DNA of 64,000 nucleotides from Parapedobacter sp. SGR-10 (GCF_011030405.1 NZ_JAAJTJ010000002.1:124001-188000), one strand, 5' to 3'; positions 6,411 to 15,263 are shown, counted from the stretch's first letter. A program made the numbers and translations. Notes: generated from the letters alone by a model not told the origin.

Positions 6411-6935
6411 ATGGCTAAAGCACAAAAAGTAAGTCCCAAAAAAGGAGCGGCCAAAAGCCTGGATGATCTTTTTGAAGATTGTCTGAAGGATGCCTTATGG
6501 GCAGAGAATGCGGTCAAAGATGCTCTGCCGCTGATGATCAAGAATGCGACATCCAAAAACCTTAAAAAGGCGCTCGAAGACCATCTGGCAGAGACCAAAA
6601 ACCAGATCAAGACCTTGAAAGAGGTCTTCAAGTCCATCGGCGTAAAGGCGGAAGAAGAAAAATGCGACGCTATGGCCGGCATCTTGGAAGAGGGCGAAGG
6701 TATCTTGAAAGAGACCGAACCCGGATCGGTGCGGGATGCGGGCATCATCGCTGCCTGCCAAAAGGTGGAGCATTACGAAATAGCATCTTATGGCAGTATG
6801 ATAGCCTATGCACGCCTCTTGAAACACAAAGAAGCCAAGGATCTGCTGAGCGCTATACTAAAGGAAGAAAAGAATGCCGATGCACTGCTGTCCAAGCTCG
6901 CGACATCCGAAATCAATGTCAAGGCGGACAAATAA
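6411..6935 (+). CDS. DUF892 (YciE/YciF-like) ferritin-like protein
   Basis: This 174-aa protein has a short basic N-terminus, then four helices typical of DUF892: LDDLFEDCLKDALWAENAVKDALP, the second helix NLKKALEDHLAETKNQIKTL, the third with AACQKVEHYEIASYGSMIAYA, and the fourth LLSAILKEEKNADALLSKLA. The Glu and His positions in AENA, DHLAET, EHYE and EEKNAD match the di-metal ligands of this ferritin-like family. Members are induced under osmotic or general stress in enterobacteria; the biochemical role is unsettled. It is monocistronic and followed by a clear terminator. Confidence 0.92.
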   Translation: MAKAQKVSPKKGAAKSLDDLFEDCLKDALWAENAVKDALPLMIKNATSKNLKKALEDHLAETKNQIKTLKEVFKSIGVKAEEEKCDAMAGILEEGEGILKETEPGSVRDAGIIAACQKVEHYEIASYGSMIAYARLLKHKEAKDLLSAILKEEKNADALLSKLATSEINVKADK

Positions 6936-6977
6936 CCTGTGAAAGACGAATCGTAGACTTAGGTCTGGGAGGCACTC

Positions 6978-7010
6978 ATCGGGCAATAGCACATCACCCT
7001 ATTGCCCGAT
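6978..7010 (+). terminator. Rho-independent terminator after the DUF892 gene
   Basis: ATCGGGCAATAG (6978-6989) pairs exactly with CTATTGCCCGAT (6999-7010) around a nine-base loop, followed by a T-rich tail (ttgtatatttattttat). It ends the DUF892 transcript and precedes the next gene by 46 bases. Confidence 0.85.
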
Positions 7011-7056
7011 TTGTATATTTATTTTATCTTTATGATCGGATAGATACCCGATTGCT

Positions 7057-8133
7057 ATGGAAATAACCCTTACGACCCTGTCAGGGATACTGATTCTACT
7101 GAGTGTGTTGCCATTCGTGCAGCATCAGCATTGGATATTCCGCGTGCCCGAATTCCTCAAGGTCCAGGTATTTGCCTTACAAATGATCGTATTTCCCATT
7201 TGCTTGGTATTTATGGAGCAATCGCTCTCGTTCTGGATTATACAGGGTGTACAGCTCGGATTGATCCTATACCATATCTATATTCTGATGCGTTATACCA
7301 AGTTTTGGAGAAAGAAGCGGGTGGAGAGGACAGAGTACGCATCGGATACGATAAAGATCATCTCTTGTAATGTTTATCAGTTCAACACTGACTATAGCCG
7401 CTTTGTACGGTTGATACAGAAGGAAAAGCCAGATATCTTCCTGACGATGGAAAGCAACAGCGAATGGGAAGAAGCTATGCGTGTCCTGGAGAAGGATTAC
7501 CCGGTCCAGGAAAAAGTAACCTTGGACAATACGTATGGTATGCATCTGTATACGAGGCTCAAGGCGAAAAGTCTACGCACGCACTATTTCGTAGCGGAAG
7601 ATCTGCCCAGCATAGAAGCCGAGCTGGAAACGAACGATGGACATCGTTTTATTTTTTTCGGCGTACATCCTCCTCCTCCGAGCCCCACGGAGGAAGATAC
7701 GTCCAAGGAAAGGGACGGAGACCTCCTAAGTGTGGCCAAGCGGGTCCGCAAGCATACACTGCCCGTCATCGTGGCGGGCGACTTCAACAATGTAGCCTGG
7801 GCTAGAGCCTCCATCCTATTCAAGAAAACGAGTGGACTGATAGATGCACGGATCGGAAGGGGAATACTATCTACTTTTCATGCAGGATACTGGTTCTTTA
7901 GGGTGCCTTTGGACCTGTTGTTCCATAGTCCCGATATTTTCATTGACAAATTGTCTATCTATCCCGCCATTGGTTCTGACCACTTTCCCATGGGATGTAC
8001 CTTTTACATAGACAGGCGTGATGGCCAACAGGAAGAAGATGTCACGCATCTGGAACAGGGAGAGATGGAAGAGGTAGACGAGTTGATCGAGGAAGGAAAA
8101 AAAGAAGAAAGCGACAATAGGGAGGATACGTAA
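7057..8133 (+). CDS. Membrane-anchored endonuclease/exonuclease/phosphatase family protein
   Basis: This 358-aa protein starts with three membrane segments (about 5-21, 36-53 and 57-77), followed by an EEP (DNase I-like) domain: IKIISCNVYQFN, DIFLTMESNSEW with the metal-binding Glu, VIVAGDFNN, and IGSDHFPMGCTF near residue 310. The arrangement matches YafD-like membrane hydrolases. A final acidic tail of about 35 residues (EEMEEVDELIEEGKKEE) is unusual. Substrates of this family range from nucleic acids to phospholipid head groups; none can be assigned here. It is a single gene between a terminator and the crotonase gene. Confidence 0.88.
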   Translation: MEITLTTLSGILILLSVLPFVQHQHWIFRVPEFLKVQVFALQMIVFPICLVFMEQSLSFWIIQGVQLGLILYHIYILMRYTKFWRKKRVERTEYASDTIKIISCNVYQFNTDYSRFVRLIQKEKPDIFLTMESNSEWEEAMRVLEKDYPVQEKVTLDNTYGMHLYTRLKAKSLRTHYFVAEDLPSIEAELETNDGHRFIFFGVHPPPPSPTEEDTSKERDGDLLSVAKRVRKHTLPVIVAGDFNNVAWARASILFKKTSGLIDARIGRGILSTFHAGYWFFRVPLDLLFHSPDIFIDKLSIYPAIGSDHFPMGCTFYIDRRDGQQEEDVTHLEQGEMEEVDELIEEGKKEESDNREDT

Positions 8134-8220
8134 GTCATTTTCGTAGCTGCAAAAGTGCATATTAAGGAAGGGCTATAAGCAGATAAGTAAGATTCGTTGT
8201 GCCCCCAAAGAAAAGCAGTC

Positions 8221-8934
8221 ATGGAGTACCACTATATAAAAACAGAAAAGAACGATTTCCGTTTTGTGCTGACCCTATCCCGGCCGGAGAAACGGAATGC
8301 CTTCACCCCGACGATGGTCAATGAGATCGCGCATGCTTTTGGAGAGGCTAACGACGACGATACGGTAAAAGTTGTTGTTTTCAAGGCAGAGGGCCCGGTC
8401 TTTTGTGCAGGCATGGATCTGAAAACCTTTGAAAATCCGGAAACGGATATCAGAAATACGAATATCGAGAACAAGGATATTTCTTTGGGAGAGGTATTTG
8501 ACACCTTGACGAAGCCCTCTATTGCTATAGTCGAAGGCGATGTCATTGCCGGGGCCTTTCTGATCGTCTTGGGCTGTACCTATGTATTTTGTAAAAAGGA
8601 AGTACGGTTTAGGCTGCCCGAGCTGGAGCTGGGCATCTTTCCATTCCAGGTCATGGCCAGCCTGCTGAAAGTGCTGCCCGAAAAGAAGGTCCTGCAACTC
8701 TGCCTGGAGACCGGTTATTTCGCGGCGGAGCGGGCGAGGGAGCTGGGGATCGTCGATGGCTATCTGGACGACGTGGATGTGGAGGCGCGCATCGCTTCAT
8801 TTGGGACTATGGATATACAGGCCCTGCAAGCCGGTATCCGGTCCCTGCGTGTCCTGCCCGATGTACGGCGGGCCGAACGGTTTGCCTTCCTGCTGCATGC
8901 ATTGGAGGATATGAAAAGACCACGTAGGGAGTAG
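8221..8934 (+). CDS. Crotonase-fold protein with altered active site
   Basis: This 237-aa protein is of the enoyl-CoA hydratase/isomerase family: LTLSRPEKRNAF, then PVFCAGMDLKTF for the oxyanion hole, then GDVIAGAFLIVLGCTYVF, and RLPELELGIFPF. In canonical hydratases the second segment carries GGG.E with a catalytic Glu; here that Glu is replaced by a hydrophobic residue, while the second Glu (LPELELG) is kept. Simple hydratase activity is therefore doubtful; an isomerase, hydrolase or non-catalytic role is more likely. ATG 8221 is chosen over a TTG 24 bases upstream. It appears to be a single gene, converging on 8945. Confidence 0.88.
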   Translation: MEYHYIKTEKNDFRFVLTLSRPEKRNAFTPTMVNEIAHAFGEANDDDTVKVVVFKAEGPVFCAGMDLKTFENPETDIRNTNIENKDISLGEVFDTLTKPSIAIVEGDVIAGAFLIVLGCTYVFCKKEVRFRLPELELGIFPFQVMASLLKVLPEKKVLQLCLETGYFAAERARELGIVDGYLDDVDVEARIASFGTMDIQALQAGIRSLRVLPDVRRAERFAFLLHALEDMKRPRRE

Positions 8935-8944
8935 GAAGTTTTAT

Positions 8945-9301
8945 TCAGGACTGCTTGCCGATACGGCCTAAGTGCGTATTCTTAAAATCATCATTATATT
9001 TCAGTCCGTAGCCAAAAATCCTGTCCATCGCCGAATGGCCGAATAGGATGATCCCCGTCAGTGTAAGCAAAGGTATGCCGGAGGCTATCCCTGCTAAGAA
9101 CACAGCGACCGCCAGTAGCTTGTGGTGAAACAGGTTGTATATCCAGGCACCGAGTCTGGGATTGGCCAGATACCCTGCCATGGACAGATCCGGCAGGAGA
9201 ATACAGAGCGGAAATACCCACCAGGCATAGTCTAGCTGGCTGAATAGAATAATAGAAAGCAACAATTGCCCCAACTCCTCGAGTTTCAAAAGATTAGCCA
9301 T
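8945..9301 (-). CDS. DUF4260 membrane protein
   Basis: This 118-aa protein matches DUF4260: LLKLEELGQLLLSI at the start, WWVFPLCILLPDLSMAGYL, NPRLGAWIYNLFHHKLLA, and the closing GHSAMDRIFGYGLKYNDDFKNTHLG. Three or four hydrophobic segments are seen. The family is widespread in bacteria as small inner-membrane proteins of unknown function. The gene ends 11 bases from the converging crotonase gene. Confidence 0.92.
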   Translation of the reverse strand: MANLLKLEELGQLLLSIILFSQLDYAWWVFPLCILLPDLSMAGYLANPRLGAWIYNLFHHKLLAVAVFLAGIASGIPLLTLTGIILFGHSAMDRIFGYGLKYNDDFKNTHLGRIGKQS

Positions 9302-9407
9302 TTTTTTTGCAGATAATTTCCGACAAGATAACTAATCGCATCAATAATAACAATCCGTTCTTAACGTATGATATCGATATCATGCGCTAAAAACGGATTG
9401 ATAAATC

Positions 9408-10787
9408 TTATTTCTTTGTCATGCCAAAACGGATTCCAAAAAAGACATCGACCTGCTTGGACTCTTGGGTCAATGCCGACAGGATACTGCCTGAGCCGAC
9501 ATACAGCGGCCCTAAGCGCAAGGCTGCCCCTATATTTGTGCCGGTCAGGGCATTGTGCTGCAAGGGTAGGTATACACCTAGCCACGAGGTTTCGTAGCGT
9601 GGTGTCAGTGAAATAGAAGAGTAATACTGGCTGTTGTACGGTTTGGACGAAACATTGACCATACTTACTGTCCCCTGCAAGCCTACGTACAAGCCCCGCA
9701 GGATATTATAGTCTACCAAAGCGTGCATGGCCGTCGGTAGGGATACGCCATACGTAGGCGAAGATGCATCGCCTATCGGGGTGAAATGGGGCATACCGTC
9801 GAGCTTCTGATTGATATCGTCCATGGAGACATCGTCAAATTCGCTGAGATAGAGCCTTTCGGTTCCCGTAACGGACAGGTCGTACCCTCCGGTAGAGGTG
9901 GGGTCTTTTTTGTACTTGATGGAGCCTATATCTGTGATGGACAGGCCGACCCTAAACTTATAGGCATTGGATGCCTTGTCGTCCCCACTACCGGGGCGGT
10001 ACTCGTACACCACGCCTATATCGGCCCCAAAGCCCGAACTCTCGAACTTGGTCAGGTTGGCGGCATCGAAATCCGCCACATTGATCCCGCCTACACCGAT
10101 GCTGACCCTTCCGGTGGCATCTTTGAGATAGGCATCCTCCTGTACATCGTCATAGTCGAGCGTCGCCTGCACCTTGCCCAGCTGCAGGTGTGTATTGCCC
10201 ACGCCGGCGAGGTATTTTCCGGTGATACCGGCTTTCACAAAGTGGGGGCCCTCGTCAAACACGATCCGTCCGTAGCTGAGCCCTGCTTCGGCCCACACAT
10301 TGGCGTTGACAATCATATTTTGCGCCGACCCGATAGAATAGGGTAGGTCATCTATATTTTCGTTGCCTTCGAGCAGGCGGTTGGCGAGCTCGCCGTCCAG
10401 GTCGTGGGCGTTGAAAAGCACGCGTGCCCTGCTCGTAAAGGCGACGCCGTTTTTCTTGCCGACCTGTAGCATGAACGAAGGGGTATGTACGGCCAGATTG
10501 AGGAGTGCATTGGTGCTTTCCCCATTTTTGCCGATGAAGATGTTGCGCAGCGAATCGCCGGCCAGGTCACTGAGCTTATTGAGATTGAAGCTCGCCTGGT
10601 CATTGCCTACGCCTATATTGAACCCCAGCAGATTGACATCCCATTTGTACCTGCTGTCGACGACATTGGCGGGGTTGGCAAAGACACCGTTGACTCCGGA
10701 ATACGTGCCTGTGCTGATGCCCGGAAGGTGCTGTGCAAGCACAACTTGTACTGACATAGCCAGCACAAGGGTTAATATAAATTTCAT
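9408..10787 (-). CDS. DUF5723 family outer-membrane beta-barrel protein
   Basis: This 459-aa protein has a Sec signal peptide (MKFILTLVLAMSVQVVLAQ), then the DUF5723 opening LPGISTGTYSGVNGVFANPAN and many alternating strands ending with a barrel-closing segment VDVFFGIRFGM. The family is predicted to be a transmembrane beta-barrel of Bacteroidota; the cargo or function is not known. It follows the lipocalin-like lipoprotein gene by 33 bases on the same strand, so the two are probably co-transcribed. Confidence 0.9.
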   Translation of the reverse strand: MKFILTLVLAMSVQVVLAQHLPGISTGTYSGVNGVFANPANVVDSRYKWDVNLLGFNIGVGNDQASFNLNKLSDLAGDSLRNIFIGKNGESTNALLNLAVHTPSFMLQVGKKNGVAFTSRARVLFNAHDLDGELANRLLEGNENIDDLPYSIGSAQNMIVNANVWAEAGLSYGRIVFDEGPHFVKAGITGKYLAGVGNTHLQLGKVQATLDYDDVQEDAYLKDATGRVSIGVGGINVADFDAANLTKFESSGFGADIGVVYEYRPGSGDDKASNAYKFRVGLSITDIGSIKYKKDPTSTGGYDLSVTGTERLYLSEFDDVSMDDINQKLDGMPHFTPIGDASSPTYGVSLPTAMHALVDYNILRGLYVGLQGTVSMVNVSSKPYNSQYYSSISLTPRYETSWLGVYLPLQHNALTGTNIGAALRLGPLYVGSGSILSALTQESKQVDVFFGIRFGMTKK

Positions 10788-10820
10788 GGCTTGGTTGGTT
10801 GAAGTTGAAAAACAAAGAGG

Positions 10821-11294
10821 TTACTTCTTCAGATAGGTGGTGTGTTTCCACTTTATATCCCTATTGTCCTGATCCTTATATGTACCCTCTTCTTCTAATA
10901 CCAGTTCTGATGAGGTCAGCTTGACGATGGTCATTCCATCTTCTGGATCTTCTAGCTCTTCCCGATCTTCAGCAAGAAATAGCTTGCCGCCTTTCACTTT
11001 CCAAAATCCAGAATCCTCTTTTAGTTTTTCTTCATCCTCGTCATAACGTCTCACCACGGCAGCTCCGTCTTTTTTGAATTCTATGTATTCACCATTTACG
11101 CCCGGTTCTGTCTCGGTGTCACCGGGAGTTTCCTGCCACACGTCCTTTACGAATTCCCATCTGCCTACGATGGCTGTTGTTTTTTCGGAATCACTTCCTC
11201 CCGATAGGTCCTTGTCATCGTCCTTGCCACATGAGGTGAACAGTAAAAAGAATACGGCTGTCGCCATCGTTAAAAATTGTGCTTTGTTTTTCAT
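10821..11294 (-). CDS. Lipocalin-like lipoprotein
   Basis: This 157-aa protein has a type II signal peptide with lipobox LFTSC (Cys22) followed by an acidic stretch (GKDDDKDLSGG), as is usual for exported Bacteroidota lipoproteins. The mature part shows a lipocalin-like pattern: IVGRWEFVKDVW near residue 42, EYIEFKKDGAAVV, GFWKVKGGKLFL and LTSSELVLEEEGTY. These small single-domain lipoproteins are presumed to sit on the outer membrane; the ligand is unknown. It is upstream of the DUF5723 gene on the same strand and has a paralogue-like neighbour at 24921. Confidence 0.85.
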   Translation of the reverse strand: MKNKAQFLTMATAVFFLLFTSCGKDDDKDLSGGSDSEKTTAIVGRWEFVKDVWQETPGDTETEPGVNGEYIEFKKDGAAVVRRYDEDEEKLKEDSGFWKVKGGKLFLAEDREELEDPEDGMTIVKLTSSELVLEEEGTYKDQDNRDIKWKHTTYLKK

Positions 11295-11449
11295 GGTTTG
11301 TATTTTTAAATCTAGTTTTTTACAAAGCTAAAAGGTGATGTATAGCCTGTCAATACCGCAAAAGAGGTATTTTTTAGGATTTTTATCCTGTGCGGACTAT
11401 ATTTTTTGTTAAATTTAGGGCGCAAACGAATTATGTAAAGGCTTAATGA

Positions 11450-12124
11450 ATGGATATGTACGAAGAACTGTACGCAGAATTAGATAGTGTTTATTCTTCC
11501 CTTTCGGACAGCGAACTGCTGACCGTCGATTCTTGCCAGAATTCACCGTTTTTGGATATTATCAATCGATCCCCCTATTATATTACTGTGCATGATGTCG
11601 AGTTTTACCGTCCGCTATGTATCAATGAACCGATGCGCCAGTTCTATGGTTTTGAAGGGCAGGTGATGAAAGGGATGGACTATTTCTACTACCTCAAGAC
11701 AATCCATACCTCGACCTACCATGCGCTGATCGAGTCCATTTCTTTTTTTCGTAAGGATACGCCCGGATACCTGGATCTGAAATATAAACTGCTGGATGCA
11801 ACGGGCGAGTGGCGAAAAACGATAGGCACGAGCAAGACGATCATCCGTAATGAGCGTCATCGGCCGAAAATCGCCATCACGGTCATGAAGGAGACAAAGG
11901 AGCACCTTGACAGCTCGGTCTATGAAAACTTCATGTCCCTCACCGAACGGGAACAGGAGATTGTGTCCCTGCTAGTCCTGGGGTCGACCAAAAAAGAGAT
12001 AGCGCACCATCTGAACATATCTTTCGGAACAGTCGTCAGTCATGTCAAGAATGTCTACAAAAAACTACGGATAAAGAAATTGACCGAGCTGACACAGATT
12101 GTCGAACTTTTTACAATGAAATAG
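11450..12124 (+). CDS. LuxR-type transcriptional regulator with PAS-like sensor
   Basis: This 224-aa protein has an N-terminal sensor of PAS-like pattern (about 25-145; SPYYITVHDVEFYRPLCIN, RQFYGFEG, LLDATGEWRKTIGTS), and a C-terminal LuxR helix-turn-helix (about 160-220; SLTEREQEIVSLLVLGSTKK, then EIAHHLNISFGTVVSHVKN). Such PAS-LuxR proteins are common one-component regulators in Bacteroidota. It stands alone between the lipoprotein (divergent) and the barrel gene at 12330. A second ATG at 11456 is possible. Confidence 0.88.
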   Translation: MDMYEELYAELDSVYSSLSDSELLTVDSCQNSPFLDIINRSPYYITVHDVEFYRPLCINEPMRQFYGFEGQVMKGMDYFYYLKTIHTSTYHALIESISFFRKDTPGYLDLKYKLLDATGEWRKTIGTSKTIIRNERHRPKIAITVMKETKEHLDSSVYENFMSLTEREQEIVSLLVLGSTKKEIAHHLNISFGTVVSHVKNVYKKLRIKKLTELTQIVELFTMK

Positions 12125-12329
12125 TATGTCTGCGATAGGTAGAAATATCTACCGCTCTATGGCTTGCCTCAGGGCAGGCGCCTCTAAAATTGTTGTTCTG
12201 CAATGAATGGTGTTGGCTGTGTGGTTTTAAGTAAAGGATTCTGGCAAGTCAAATAATAAGAAGTGTCTGTAGCTTTTGTTGTGTTCTATGCGTTTAAGGG
12301 GAGGAAATTATGTACACTATATTAATCAT

Positions 12330-13028
12330 ATGATGGTCACCAAAAAACTACTTTCCTTTATTTTTCTTTCTTTTCTCGCTGGCGGTACTTGTATGGCACA
12401 GGTCAAAGGAGATATCCGTGCCGGGGTAAATTTTTCCAATGTCGTCGCTAAGGACAGGGACGGCAAGGTCGCGGATACCGAATCTGTACCGGGTCTATAT
12501 GTGGGTTTGGGCGTAAATGTTCCTGTATGGCGTGATTTTTCCGTACATCCGGTATTTGTCTATGCCAGAAGGGGTTTTAAGCAGCATGGGGACGCATCCC
12601 ATATCGGATGGGGCAAAGATTTCGAGGCAAGATCGTCCTATCTCGAATTGCCGGTAGATATCGTATATAGCCCGAAGATCGGCTTGGGCAACCTGATCCT
12701 GGGGGCGGGGCCATATGTCGGCTACGGCACCGGGGGTAAGTGGAAAACAGAGGGACCCGTATTGATCGGGGATATCATGATAGAAGGACAGGGGTCTTTG
12801 AAATTTCAGAGCGATCTCTCGTACAGGGGTGACCAGGACTATGCGTATGCCAAGCCTTGGGACTATGGCTGGCATGTCAGGGTAGGCTATGCTTTGTTTG
12901 GAAAATACTCCGTACAGTTGGAGATGCAGCGTAGCATCGCCAATCTGGACGCAAAATGGGGGAACTCTCCGCCCGACGGAGACATCAAAAATAAATCTAT
13001 GGGTATCTCGGTGGGTTATACGTTCTGA
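12330..13028 (+). CDS. PorT-like outer-membrane beta-barrel protein
   Basis: This 232-aa protein from ATG 12330 has a signal peptide (MMVTKKLLSFIFLSFLAGG, ending TCMAQ) and a PorT/OMP_b-brl_2 barrel: GDIRAGVNFSNVVAKD, VPGLYVGLGVNVPV, RSSYLELPVDIVYSP, LILGAGPYVGYGTGG and the closing MGISVGYTF. The reading frame is open upstream to 12276, but that part lacks a signal sequence. Members sit in the outer membrane; no specific function is known. A small hairpin TTTTACC/GGGTAAAA follows the stop (about 13039-13058). Confidence 0.87.
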   Translation: MMVTKKLLSFIFLSFLAGGTCMAQVKGDIRAGVNFSNVVAKDRDGKVADTESVPGLYVGLGVNVPVWRDFSVHPVFVYARRGFKQHGDASHIGWGKDFEARSSYLELPVDIVYSPKIGLGNLILGAGPYVGYGTGGKWKTEGPVLIGDIMIEGQGSLKFQSDLSYRGDQDYAYAKPWDYGWHVRVGYALFGKYSVQLEMQRSIANLDAKWGNSPPDGDIKNKSMGISVGYTF

Positions 13029-13150
13029 TCGGCGTCAGCGTATTTTACCGCAATGGGTAAAAGTATGGCTGATCTTGTCTTAAATCGAAAAAAAGACCAC
13101 ATTATTAACCCTTGTTCTGTGATCAGAAGAGGTTCGATATAATGACCCAA

Positions 13151-13270
13151 CTATGCTTTGCGCGAAAACTCCACTTCCGCTAGAATCGGGAAATGATCTG
13201 AAGGATCTCTACCATTAAATCCGTAATAATCTAGTGCCTGTGTATGATCTATAGGTTGCCTGAATCCTGG
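13151..13270 (-). pseudogene. Remnant: C-terminal tail of an EEP-family hydrolase
   Basis: Directly downstream of the scpA stop and in the same frame, the minus strand reads PGFRQPIDHTQALDYYGFNG, then RDPSDHFPILAEVEF, then a TAG at 13151-13153. The S-D-H-F-P motif is the C-terminal metal/catalytic signature of endonuclease/exonuclease/phosphatase proteins, two full examples of which are in this window (7057, 34344). The other 85 percent of the gene is missing, so this is the end of a deleted gene joined to scpA. Confidence 0.75.
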
Positions 13271-14029
13271 TTATTCGTGGGCAGGATCTGCATTTCTCTT
13301 TTCGATAGAGAAATTATTGAACCCCGTGCCGACTTCTATTTCCAAAAGCTTTTGTTGCAGCATCTCAAGAATAGCCAGAAAATTGTAGATAAGCTGTACT
13401 TTGTTTTCTGAATTTTTAAGAATGTGCTGAAAGTCCAGTTTCTTGTTCAGTTCGATGAGTTGGCTGATGGCTTTTTTCTGCTGCTCGATCGTATAGGGAT
13501 ATTTTACGACTGTATGTTTGATGGGCTGTACACGATGGGTAAAGCTGTACATCATCTTTTCGTACACCATCATGAGCTTATAGAGGTCGAAGGAGGCCAA
13601 TTCTTCTTCGGTGATCTGGCGCTTGGTATTCTTGATATCATAGGTGATATTGCCCCGTGCATGAAGCTTTTCGCGGCGGGCCTCGAACACTTTTAATTGT
13701 TCGCAGATATCCTTGAATTGCTTGTATAGGATCAATTTCTGGACAAGTTGCTGTTTGAGGTCGACCTCGTTTTCATGTTCGTCCAGTTCCGGACGGGGCA
13801 ACAGCATTTTGGCCTTGATGCGCATCAACGTAGAAGCAACAAAGATAAATTCGGAAGCCAGTTCTATATTGAGGGACTGCATCTGCTGGATATAATCCAA
13901 AAAATCATCCGTAATCTTGGAAATAGGGATATCGTGTATGTTCAGTTCATCACGTTCGATGAAGAACAACAACAGATCGAAGGGTCCTTCAAACTGTTCG
14001 AGCTTGATTTCGTAATATGCTGGTTCCAT
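13271..14029 (-). CDS. scpA: Segregation and condensation protein A
   Basis: This 252-aa protein starts YEIKLEQFEGPFDLLLFFI and continues RDELNIHDIPISKITDDFLD and LASEFIFVASTLMRIKAKML, which are the hallmarks of ScpA. ScpA is the kleisin that joins Smc and ScpB in the bacterial condensin. The length is usual for the family. ATG 14029 is chosen because GGAGG stands six bases upstream, one of the few clear Shine-Dalgarno sites here; the frame is open a further 75 bases but without support. scpB is not adjacent. The 3' end is followed in frame by a pseudogene fragment. Confidence 0.93.
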   Translation of the reverse strand: MEPAYYEIKLEQFEGPFDLLLFFIERDELNIHDIPISKITDDFLDYIQQMQSLNIELASEFIFVASTLMRIKAKMLLPRPELDEHENEVDLKQQLVQKLILYKQFKDICEQLKVFEARREKLHARGNITYDIKNTKRQITEEELASFDLYKLMMVYEKMMYSFTHRVQPIKHTVVKYPYTIEQQKKAISQLIELNKKLDFQHILKNSENKVQLIYNFLAILEMLQQKLLEIEVGTGFNNFSIEKRNADPAHE

Positions 14030-14108
14030 ATGTCCTCCAAACTTAGATAAAATGCTTTGCATTCGCGAATACCTATAGCAAAAATATTCCATGAATCTAT
14101 TCAAATAA

Positions 14109-14133
14109 AGATTCTTCCTACTGTCGGAATGAC
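14109..14133. repeat. Half copy of the GTCATTCCGAC intergenic repeat
   Basis: agattcttcctactgtcggaatgac is the complement of the GTCATTCCGAC...GGAGGAATCT motif found as a full hairpin at 55581. Only one arm is present here, between scpA and pdhB. Confidence 0.45.
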
Positions 14134-14211
14134 AAAGAGACGGATATGCGGTAACAACATGCTTTTAGCGTATAAAGTTGAGTAATAACTTCAGTTTTTA
14201 TGCTGTAATTC

Positions 14212-14245
14212 TTTGCAAGAATATCATTTTAAAATCGTAATTTTG
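14212..14245 (+). promoter_or_regulatory. Promoter of pdhB (Bacteroidota -33/-7 type)
   Basis: TTTG at 14212-14215 and TAATTTTG at 14238-14245 match the Bacteroidota sigma-ABfr consensus (TTTG, then TAnnTTTG), with 22 bases between them against a usual 19-21. The start codon follows 32 bases after the -7 box. Confidence 0.5.
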
Positions 14246-14276
14246 CACTGTCTAAAAACGAACTATTTTAAAGCTA

Positions 14277-15263
14277 ATGAGAGAAATACAATTCAGAGAA
14301 GCCCTTCGTGAAGCACTAAACGAAGAGATGCGTAAAGATGAAACTATATTTTTGATGGGAGAAGAAGTAGCCGAGTACAATGGCGCATACAAAGTAAGTC
14401 AAGGGATGCTTGACGAATTTGGTGCCAAACGTGTCATCGATACCCCCATCGCTGAGCTTGGATTTGCCGGAATTGCCATTGGCGCGGCAATGAACGGATT
14501 GCGGCCTATCGTCGAATTCATGACGTTCAATTTCTCATTAGTAGCTATAGATCAAGTCATCAACTCTGCGGCCAAGATCCGTCAGATGTCCGGAGGGCAG
14601 TTCTCTTGCCCTATCGTTTTCCGTGGGCCAACCGGAAATGCAGGTCAATTGGCTGCACAGCACTCCCAAAACTTTGAGAACTGGTTTGCCAATACTCCGG
14701 GATTAAAAGTCGTTGTACCTTCTAATCCTTACGATGCAAAAGGATTATTAAAATCGGCTATCATCGATCCGGATCCTGTGATCTTCATGGAGTCTGAAGT
14801 GATGTATGGTGACAAGGGCGAAGTCCCTGAGGAAGAGTATTACTTGCCTATTGGCAAAGCTAATTTGGTAAAAGAAGGTACCGATGTCACGGTTGTCTCT
14901 TTTGGTAAGATGGTGCCTCGTGTGGTCATCCCAGCCGTAGAGGAGCTGACCAAAGAAGGTATCAGTGTAGAATTGATCGATCTGCGTTCGGTAAGACCTA
15001 TTGATTTTCCAGCTATACTGGAGTCGGTCAAGAAAACCAACCGCTTGGTGATCGTCGAGGAAGCATGGCCGCTGGCATCTATCTCCTCGGAAATCACTTT
15101 CCACGTTCAAAAGCATGCTTTTGATTACCTGGATGCTCCGGTGACCCGGGTGACATCTGCCGATGTACCCTTGGCGTATGCGCCGACTTTGGTCGAAGCG
15201 ACGTTGCCTAGCATAACTAAAGTAGTGAATGCCGTGAAAGAGGTGTCTTATATTACGAAATAA
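14277..15263 (+). CDS. pdhB: Pyruvate dehydrogenase E1 component, beta subunit
   Basis: This 328-aa protein is a full-length E1 beta. It has FREALREALNEEM, the thiamine-diphosphate-contacting MGEEVAEYNGAYKVSQGM, RVIDTPIAELGFAGIAIGAA, and the C-terminal transketolase domain with VSFGKMV and VELIDLRSVRPID. With E1 alpha, E2 and E3 it oxidatively decarboxylates pyruvate to acetyl-CoA in the cytoplasm. The E1 alpha and E2 genes are not here, as is common in Bacteroidota where pdhB is often alone. It has its own promoter and is followed by a strong terminator. Confidence 0.95.
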   Translation: MREIQFREALREALNEEMRKDETIFLMGEEVAEYNGAYKVSQGMLDEFGAKRVIDTPIAELGFAGIAIGAAMNGLRPIVEFMTFNFSLVAIDQVINSAAKIRQMSGGQFSCPIVFRGPTGNAGQLAAQHSQNFENWFANTPGLKVVVPSNPYDAKGLLKSAIIDPDPVIFMESEVMYGDKGEVPEEEYYLPIGKANLVKEGTDVTVVSFGKMVPRVVIPAVEELTKEGISVELIDLRSVRPIDFPAILESVKKTNRLVIVEEAWPLASISSEITFHVQKHAFDYLDAPVTRVTSADVPLAYAPTLVEATLPSITKVVNAVKEVSYITK

